A stretch of DNA of 36,668 nucleotides, taken from the NCBI GenBank assembly GCA_030447685.1, contig JAUJOK010000033.1:27032-63699 (forward strand), given 5' to 3'. The notes beneath the pieces were generated by a model. It saw only the letters and a list, made by a program, of their open reading frames with translations. It did not search any database and was not told the DNA's origin. This document shows positions 31,693 to 36,668 of the stretch, in pieces. A program made the position numbers and the translations under genes. Position 1 is the stretch's first letter, and each line of letters begins with the position of its first letter. This DNA comes from Armatimonadaceae bacterium (lineage in GTDB: Bacteria; Armatimonadota; Armatimonadia; Armatimonadales; Armatimonadaceae).

Positions 31693-32406
31693 TTAATGAC
31701 AGTGCTTGCAGGGCGTATACCCCTGCGCCTCGGCGTCTTTGAGGCTGATGCCGATCTGTGACCGGCGCAGGTGGCGGCAACCCGCATTGTGGTACTTCGT
31801 GCCGGTGTTCGTGATGTAGACTCCAGCGGTGCGCGGGAGGGTAACGGACGGTGCGCGCTTGAAAGTGATGCTGCTCGGTCTGCTTGCCGTCGTTCTTGCA
31901 CCGCCGCTGCGGGCCGTGCTGCCCCCGCGCCGAAAGTCCCAGGGGGCGACCGGGTTCGGGTCTGCCCACAGGCCGCGTTTAGCTTTGCGTGCCTCGGCTT
32001 CGAGGGCAGACAGAATCTTGTCGTTGGGAGCGTATCGTTTGTACCACCACGCCAGACCAACGCGTACCAGTTCACGGTTGAGCATCGTGGGTTTGGTGGC
32101 TTCAGCGAGGGACACATCGGCTACTGTTCTGCCGTAGCGGTCGGTGTCGCGGGTGACAACGCTAACGACCTTGCCGAAGACCATCGTAGAGGTGAACTGC
32201 CGTGCCTTCGTGCCGTAGGCTTGATGCGATTCCGGGCAGTCCACGCCGTTGAGCCGTACCTTGACCTCGCGACCATCCTTCAGTACACGGATGGTATCGC
32301 CGTCGCTAATGCCTACGACCTTGCCGGTGAAGGTCTGGGCAAGGACAGGAGAAAGGCTCAGGAGGAGCAGCAGAACGGGTAGCAGGGCGCGTGTAGTGTG
32401 TCTCAC
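31693..32406 (-). CDS. Secreted staphylococcal-nuclease-like (SNase) nuclease
   Basis: 237 residues from GTG at 32406 (AGAGGA upstream). Signal peptide ALLPVLLLLLSLSPVLAQ. The SNase domain (about 25-150) shows FTGKVVGISDGDTIRVL, VRLNGVDCPE, ARQFTSTMVFGKVVSV, DRYGRTVADV and LNRELVRVGLAWWYKRYAPN, which include the Asp, Arg and Glu positions used for calcium-dependent phosphodiester cleavage. After a Ser/Arg/Thr linker comes a cysteine-containing module, VYITNTGTKYHNAGCRHLRRSQIGISLKDAEAQGYTPCKHC, commonly attached to bacterial SNases. The protein would degrade extracellular or periplasmic DNA/RNA. It lies 78 bp upstream of the protease gene on the same strand. Confidence 0.92.
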   Translation of the reverse strand: MRHTTRALLPVLLLLLSLSPVLAQTFTGKVVGISDGDTIRVLKDGREVKVRLNGVDCPESHQAYGTKARQFTSTMVFGKVVSVVTRDTDRYGRTVADVSLAEATKPTMLNRELVRVGLAWWYKRYAPNDKILSALEAEARKAKRGLWADPNPVAPWDFRRGGSTARSGGARTTASRPSSITFKRAPSVTLPRTAGVYITNTGTKYHNAGCRHLRRSQIGISLKDAEAQGYTPCKHCH

Positions 32407-32514
32407 AGGGGTTCCTCTTTCGGATACGTCGGCTCTTGCACATCGAAATCATCAGCCCGCATTGATCGGGCCGCTGGCTTGCTATACGGCACAGGTTCTA
32501 CTCGCTGGCCTGGT

Positions 32515-33699
32515 TCACCTGTCGCCGCTTTTGTGACGGGTTTTATAGAGGCACTTAATGAGCGAAGGATGCCCGAATTGTTGAGACACGCCGTTATAGC
32601 ACCACCACACATCGCTACTATTTGTTTGCTCCAGATGAGTTATGGCCTCTTCTAAGCTCCGGGTTCTTACAAGCTCGTTGTCAATGAATTCCGCATAACG
32701 CAGATCACCGGAAGCATTATAGAACTGTGCTATGGCACGGGCATTTTTGCTCGCATAAACAAGCCCTGTGAATTTTGGCCCTTTATCGACCAGCTTACTG
32801 AGAATGGTCTCCTGTTCCTGAGGAGACCATACGCGGAAAGAACCGCTCTTTTGCAACTGCTTTCTGAACCACAACCCTACTTGTCCCTGATCGTCATCGT
32901 AGTAATTCCACCAGGGAAACAATCCCTTCGACCCCTTATAAATCGTGACGATTTCTGGAAATGCAGCATCAAATGGCAATTGGCTAATGTCGTCTGCGTG
33001 TTGGAAAATGGGTCTCCCGCCGGAAGGTGTCACCCGCAAGATCACGGCGTACTTTGTGATGATCGGGTCCACTTTGCTGTTGAGCATGACCCAGAACAAA
33101 TCTAAATATTTGTATGCCTTGATTACTCGGGTGTCAAAGGGTAACTCTTCAATTCGTTCCCCTGAAGCATCATAAACAGTCCGTTGAACGAGTCCTCCTG
33201 CCCGAATGACCTGAAGAATGGCTTTACGCTCGCTGGATGTAAGCTCCCTTACTATCGGAGACGTGAGACTCAACGATGCCGGAAGTTGTCTGCTGGCCTT
33301 TGGCGCATAGTTTTTGAATGTTTCTGCATCAAACCCAAGATTTGTCGCAATAGGCTCCATTTCTCGCCATTCAGGAACTTCAAAGAACGTTATCATTGGA
33401 TCGCCGCCAACATATCTATCCGAGCGGACATTAGGGTCACGAGTCGCGGTTCCCCTAAGACCACCAGGCCACTTTTCAAATCGAAAAATGTAATGCAGTT
33501 CCTCACCTGCCGAGACGACCAGCAGATTATGAAAAGACGTAGTGTGTGTGTCCGTTTTCCAGCCAGCCCCCTTGAACCGAGCTTTTATAATTTCCATCTC
33601 GGATTGGGACACCGTAACCTCAGAGGTTTGCGCTAAGCAAACCCCCAGGGTTAGCGAAAAAACGAGCACCGTTAAGACTAAAACACTCCAGATTCGCAT
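32515..33699 (-). CDS. Secreted protein of unknown function
   Basis: 394 residues from ATG at 33699, preceded by GGGTGAAAGA; an ATG four codons earlier at 33711 is also possible. Signal peptide MRIWSVLVLTVLVFSLTLGVCLA. The mature part is a soluble alpha/beta protein with no motif I know (LLVVSAGEELHYIFRFEKWPGG, VRELTSSERKAILQVIRAGG, RVWSPQEQETILSKLVDKGPKFTGLVYASKN). Near the C-terminus are two Cys (WWCYNG, LIKCLY). It is the first gene of the minus-strand exported set ending in the nuclease and protease. The gene is clearly AT-richer (near 43-48% GC by eye in sampled lines) than the 60%-plus flanking genes, suggesting separate acquisition. Confidence 0.7.
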   Translation of the reverse strand: MRIWSVLVLTVLVFSLTLGVCLAQTSEVTVSQSEMEIIKARFKGAGWKTDTHTTSFHNLLVVSAGEELHYIFRFEKWPGGLRGTATRDPNVRSDRYVGGDPMITFFEVPEWREMEPIATNLGFDAETFKNYAPKASRQLPASLSLTSPIVRELTSSERKAILQVIRAGGLVQRTVYDASGERIEELPFDTRVIKAYKYLDLFWVMLNSKVDPIITKYAVILRVTPSGGRPIFQHADDISQLPFDAAFPEIVTIYKGSKGLFPWWNYYDDDQGQVGLWFRKQLQKSGSFRVWSPQEQETILSKLVDKGPKFTGLVYASKNARAIAQFYNASGDLRYAEFIDNELVRTRSLEEAITHLEQTNSSDVWWCYNGVSQQFGHPSLIKCLYKTRHKSGDR

Positions 33700-34272
33700 T
33701 CTTTCACCCATTGAAAATCCAGCGTAACTAAACCCTGCCCCTACGTCACTAAACACCGAATTATCGCGTCTTCTTCATAGACAGATCATTGCGCCGAACC
33801 TGTGGTCAGAGCCGCATCAGAAGCAGGTTATGTTCCATCAGTTCTACCCACTGACCACCTTACCCTGCTTCACATCGGTAGGGGCCACACGGCGGCCCCT
33901 TTACCTAATGCCGATTTTTGGAAAATTTTCGACAGGCGGGTACCCACTCCCCGCATTCACCCCCTGCGCCCAATGCACTTCGGCGGGTGAAACTCCGGTC
34001 AAGGTATGGGGCTGTGATTCTCCTTGAAAGGGTGCAGTAACCTTCCTGTGTCCCTCGCTGCACTACCCCTTCTGGCCCCGTCTTTTGCAGGCGTCAGCAA
34101 AGCAGTAGGCATACCCATGCCCAAAAATAAAAGTGCATCGGTATTGCCAAAAGTGACATAAATGTGACTTTATGTGCTATATTATTAGTGGCGGTCAACA
34201 ACATGACCGACTAAACCCACGCAGGGGGCATGGCCTGGAAAACCGCCCCCCGCGCAGTAGGAGCATCGTGAC
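33700..34272. other. 573-bp divergent intergenic region with hairpin
   Basis: A perfect stem AGGGGCC (33880-33886) with GGCCCCT (33894-33900), followed by TTACC, is the only strong hairpin. GTGGTCAG (33802-33809) and CTGACCAC (33851-33858) can also pair. Short frames at 33802-34027 do not look coding. Promoters for the secreted-protein gene and for the 34273 operon should lie here. Confidence 0.4.
34144..34186 (+). promoter_or_regulatory. AT-rich promoter region of the xis/integrase operon
   Basis: A TATATT box at 34178-34183 follows a GTGACA at 34153-34158 (19-base spacer, longer than ideal). The same stretch holds a near-palindrome AAGTGACAT/ATGTGACTT (34151-34170), which could be an operator. 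It is about 90 bp before the first gene of the operon. Box assignment is tentative. Confidence 0.35.
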
Positions 34273-34689
34273 ATGCCCCGTATCAAAGAGTGTACCCGTC
34301 CTTCAGCCCTGCCACAAACGCAGGCAAACCTCGTGGCAGATGCCACCGTTACCCGCACTGCCGTTACCCGGCTGTCGTCTCGTTTGCAGTCGGCGCGTCG
34401 GCCCCGTGCAGCCACTGTTCGCAAGCTGGCCGAAGCCGCTGCCCGTTTGGCATGGCAGGCGGATATGCTGGCCGAATGGCTCAGTGAAGCGCAGGCGCAG
34501 GTGACGTTCCTCGAAGGCATGAATGACAGCCACTGCCAAGCCTCCAGCCAGCGCAGTGATAGGTGGCTGTCCGAGATAGAAACCTATGCCGCGCTGGACA
34601 GTGCCGGGCCGCTGGATGCCTTTGAGAAGATGTACTGCCACCCGGCAGACCTGATCGAGGCACGGCTGATGGACATTAACAGCCAGTAG
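34273..34689 (+). CDS. Hypothetical protein upstream of the excisionase-like gene
   Basis: 138 residues from ATG at 34273, with AGGAG about 10 bases upstream. Largely helical: VTRTAVTRLSSRLQSARRPRAATVRKLAEAAARLAWQADMLAEWLSEAQAQVTFLEGM, then an acidic end (YAALDSAGPLDAFEKMYCHPADLIEARLMDI). No signal peptide, no membrane helix, no family recognised. First gene of the run leading to the integrase. Confidence 0.6.
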   Translation: MPRIKECTRPSALPQTQANLVADATVTRTAVTRLSSRLQSARRPRAATVRKLAEAAARLAWQADMLAEWLSEAQAQVTFLEGMNDSHCQASSQRSDRWLSEIETYAALDSAGPLDAFEKMYCHPADLIEARLMDINSQ

Positions 34690-34745
34690 CACTGCTGACA
34701 CGGAGGGGCGCGCATTCCTTGCCACGCGTAGAAAGAACGAAGACA

Positions 34746-34973
34746 ATGAGCGAGACAAATACGCCGGAATTGCTGACGCTGGACGAAGCGGGGGCGCTGC
34801 TTCGCAAGGGGCGTCGCACCGTGTATCGCTACCTCAAGGAAGGCAGAATCAAGGGCTATCAGGTGGCGGGAAAGGGCCGCATGCTGTTCAAGCGTGAGGA
34901 ACTGCTTGCTCTGCTGACACCCGTGGAGCCGGACACGATAGAAGCAGCCGGTGAAGGAGGCGACGAGGAATGA
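34746..34973 (+). CDS. Excisionase-family HTH protein (MerR-like, xis candidate)
   Basis: 75 residues from ATG at 34746; a TTG at 34719 with GGAGGGG upstream is an alternative start. Residues about 8-56 (LLTLDEAGALLRKGRRTVYRYLKEGRIKGYQVAGKGRMLFKREELLALL) match the winged-helix 'excisionase family DNA-binding' domain, including the YRYLKEGRI recognition helix and the wing leading to the F-K-R-E-E-L helix. Its stop overlaps the recombinase start as ATGA at 34970-34973, so the two are co-translated. In such a pair the small protein is a candidate recombination directionality factor, though many such domains are plain regulators. Confidence 0.8.
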   Translation: MSETNTPELLTLDEAGALLRKGRRTVYRYLKEGRIKGYQVAGKGRMLFKREELLALLTPVEPDTIEAAGEGGDEE

Positions 34974-36166
34974 AACGACGTGGAAGCGGTAAAAGCGGCC
35001 CTGTCCGCTATGCCATGTACCTGCGGTGCAGCACGGACGACCAGGCGCACGGCGACTACACGACGATTGACACTCAGCGCGAATACAACACGCAGTACGT
35101 CGCCCAAAAAGGCGGCTTGCTCGTCAGGGAATACTCCGACGAGGGAAAGACCGGAACCAATCTCAAGCGCCCCGGCTGGAGAGAACTTCTTGCGGATGCT
35201 CAGGCCGGTCACTTTGATGCGGTCTGTGTCACCTACATGAGCCGCCTGGCGCGCGGCAAAGCCTTCCATGTGGCTGAGTACCAGTTGGAGGAGTGCGGCA
35301 TTGCCGTTGAGATGGTGCGCGAGAAGTTCACACCCGACATGGCTGGGCACGTCAACAAGGAGATGACCATCCTGATGGACGGCATGTACCCCAAGATGGT
35401 CAGCCAGTGGACAAAGGCAAAGCAGCAGCAGATGTTCGCACGCGGCTACTTCTGCGGCGGGCGCGTCCCCTTCGGTTATCAGTTGGAAGCGGTGCCCAGC
35501 GACGGCGCTGGTGCCACGGGGTACGGCGACAAGGAGCCACCCAAGCGGCTCGTACCAGACCCGCAGACCCTGCCCATTGTGGTGGAAGCCTTCGAACGCT
35601 TTGTCGCTACGCGCAATGCCACAGTGGTTGTGGAATACCTGCGTACTGTGACAGACGTGCCCTGGAGCTACAGCAAGGCAACCTACCTGCTCAAGAACCA
35701 GGCGTACCGGGGTGTGGCACGCTGGGGGGAGCACGTCAACGAGGCGGCGCATGAACCCATTGTTCCTGAAGCATTGTGGGACGCCGCGCAGGACATCTTC
35801 GACAGCGGGGCAGAGAACCGGGCACGACGCCCCAAGCGGCAGGGTGTGGCAAGCCCGCACGCCTATTATTTGCGAGGGATGGTAACTTGCCAGCACTGCG
35901 GGGGCACCATGACAACCGCCGACCATATAGGCCGTCGTGCACCGGTGCGCTACTATGAGTGCATTCAGGCCGTAAAGTTCGGTGCTGCCTGCCCGGTCAA
36001 GCGCATCAATGCGGATATGCTGCATGGGGCCGTCATTGCCGAGATACAGCGCATGGCAGCGCATCCCTGGCGTGTCCGGAAGGTGCTCGAAGAGGTCGCA
36101 CGCCAATTGCCGGAAGCGAGTCACCTTGAAGCTGATGTGGCGTTGCTGGCAAAGCGGCTGAAGTAA
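34970..36166 (+). CDS. Large serine recombinase (integrase), N-terminal 398 residues to an in-frame stop
   Basis: ATG at 34970 overlapping the xis-like stop. The resolvase domain holds the nucleophile S21 in YLRCSTDDQ, YSDEGKTGTNLKRPGW, and AVCVTYMSRLARGKAFHV with the catalytic arginines. The recombinase domain follows (GYFCGGRVPFGYQL, VVEAFERFVATRNATVVVEYLR, YLLKNQAYRGVARWGEH), then a zinc ribbon beginning at C307 (TCQHCGGTMT...RYYECIQAVKFGAACPVKRINADML). It would cut and rejoin DNA at att sites. The frame ends at TAA 36164-36166 inside the coiled-coil region, but the same frame continues without further stops to 36652 with normal family sequence. Without the tail, integrases of this type would be expected to be defective in integration/excision control. 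Confidence 0.88.
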   Translation: MKRRGSGKSGPVRYAMYLRCSTDDQAHGDYTTIDTQREYNTQYVAQKGGLLVREYSDEGKTGTNLKRPGWRELLADAQAGHFDAVCVTYMSRLARGKAFHVAEYQLEECGIAVEMVREKFTPDMAGHVNKEMTILMDGMYPKMVSQWTKAKQQQMFARGYFCGGRVPFGYQLEAVPSDGAGATGYGDKEPPKRLVPDPQTLPIVVEAFERFVATRNATVVVEYLRTVTDVPWSYSKATYLLKNQAYRGVARWGEHVNEAAHEPIVPEALWDAAQDIFDSGAENRARRPKRQGVASPHAYYLRGMVTCQHCGGTMTTADHIGRRAPVRYYECIQAVKFGAACPVKRINADMLHGAVIAEIQRMAAHPWRVRKVLEEVARQLPEASHLEADVALLAKRLK

Positions 36167-36652
36167 GTCGAGAAGAAAATCGAGCGGCTGAGGGATGGGG
36201 TTGCTGCCAGCACCGGCAGCCGCGCCATCGTGCCGCTTGTGCGGAAGCTGGAGACGCTGGAGGCAGATCGTTTCACGCTCCAGCAGGAGCACCAGCGGGC
36301 ACGGAAGGACCTCACGGCGGCGAAGCTGAAGCGTCCTACCGTGGCGGAAGTGCATCGTCTGTTCGACCGCTCCTCGGAATGGCTGGAAGCGGCCACAGAA
36401 GAAGAGCGGGCGGAACTGCTGCCGCTTTTGGTGGGGGAAGTGGCGATGGAGACAAAAGAGAAGGGGAGCCTCGAAATTCTGCTGAATTTGAGGTCTCCCC
36501 TTCGGGAATTTGGTTTTAGTTCACCACTAAGGGACGTTAATCGTGTCAAGAACCACAATCCGCGCCATGCAGATGTTCCCATTCACGTCTATGGTGGTGG
36601 CAGGAGCCGCAAGAAAGTACCGCGAGAGTGGCTGCGAGTGGGGGAGTCGTAG
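36167..36652 (+). pseudogene. C-terminal part of the serine recombinase, in frame after a single stop codon
   Basis: Same frame as the gene before, 162 codons: VEKKIERLRDG and LVRKLETLEADRFTLQQEHQRARKDL form the expected coiled coil, then RPTVAEVHRLFDRSSEWLEAATEEERAELLPLLVGEVAMETK, the usual tail that follows the zinc ribbon in this family. The only interruption is TAA at 36164-36166 between AAG and GTC; AAA, CAA or GAA would each restore the frame by one substitution. It may be a real null mutation, a sequence error or stop-codon readthrough. The 25-bp repeat at 36531-36555 lies inside it. Confidence 0.75.
36531..36555 (+). repeat. Putative attachment-site repeat, right copy
   Basis: Starts GGGACGTTAATCGTG; matches 21963-21987 at 24 of 25 positions (T at 36546). 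It lies 97 bp before the end of the recombinase frame and is read here as RDVNRVKN, a different register from the left copy. Confidence 0.65.
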
Positions 36653-36668
36653 GTCAAGTACCGCCCGC

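Larger units (their letters stand above)
21963..36555. mobile_element. Candidate 14.6-kb integrated element with serine integrase
   Basis: Limits are set by the 25-bp direct repeat at both ends. Contents: minus-strand HsdR-N-like/TM/GAF-like operon, coupled small genes with a sigma-like HTH protein, small genes and a primase-helicase, a terS-like gene, exported protease, nuclease and unknown protein, then an excisionase-like gene and a large serine recombinase at the right end next to its repeat. Integrase adjacent to an end is the usual layout. Several cargo genes are visibly AT-richer than the flanking chromosome. The boundary assignment is inference. Confidence 0.55.

Noticed and set aside
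34859..36355. Minus-strand frame of 498 codons
   Set aside because: Antisense to the serine recombinase and excisionase-like gene. Its length is a by-product of GC-rich codon use, and its composition (His/Leu/Arg-rich) is that of a shadow frame.
1..36668. tRNA or rRNA genes, including as integration targets
   Set aside because: No cloverleaf-like segment with a conserved T-loop or rRNA signature was noticed by eye, including next to both 25-bp repeats; a covariance-model scan was not possible here.

Overview
ORGANISM. The left part of the window carries families typical of Planctomycetota, Verrucomicrobiota, Armatimonadota and some Acidobacteriota: DUF1592/DUF1588/DUF1585, DUF1549/DUF1553, DUF1501, DUF3616, a CBM9-like/DUF5916 outer-membrane barrel, and an esterase fused to an SMP-30 lactonase-like domain. 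The chromosome is GC-rich and Gram-negative-type (Tat signal, outer-membrane barrel). I cannot assign a phylum from this window alone.

LAYOUT. (1) 1-11250 is a saccharide/organic-matter utilisation region: a 5'-truncated DUF1592 protein, a DUF3616 protein, a CBM9-like/DUF5916 barrel, a divergent GH4 alpha-glycosidase behind a CRP-type dyad, and a DUF1549/DUF1553 plus DUF1501 gene pair. (2) 11250-15900 holds a small conserved membrane protein, a zinc alcohol dehydrogenase, the esterase/SMP-30 fusion and a broken DUF4268-like gene. (3) 16007-17269 is an IS3-family insertion sequence with recognisable ends and an AAA target duplication; its orfB is frameshifted. (4) 17300-20010 holds a hypothetical gene, an Nramp-like transporter with a frameshifted C-terminus and small hypotheticals. 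(5) 20385-22139 has an IS256-family remnant and a large serine recombinase lacking its catalytic domain. (6) 21963-36555 looks like an integrated element bounded by a 25-bp repeat (24/25 identical), each copy lying in the 3' part of a serine recombinase gene.

THE CANDIDATE ELEMENT. On its right end are an excisionase-like HTH gene and a complete-headed large serine recombinase, translationally coupled. In the middle are a CHC2-zinc/TOPRIM-like/RecA-like primase-helicase with coupled small genes, a four-copy palindromic repeat array, and a gene resembling small terminase subunits. Cargo consists of a minus-strand operon (PD-(D/E)xK HsdR-N-like protein, small two-helix membrane protein, membrane-anchored GAF-like protein) and a set of exported proteins (trypsin/PDZ protease, SNase nuclease, unknown secreted protein). 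Integrase, xis-like gene, primase and terS-like gene together recall phage satellites (PICI-like), here driven by a serine rather than a tyrosine integrase. This is inference.

QUALITY. Single-base frameshifts recur from about 11.8 to 29 kb, several at homopolymers, while long genes on the left are intact. Either the accessory region is decaying or the sequence has indel errors. Calls on broken genes below depend on which is true.
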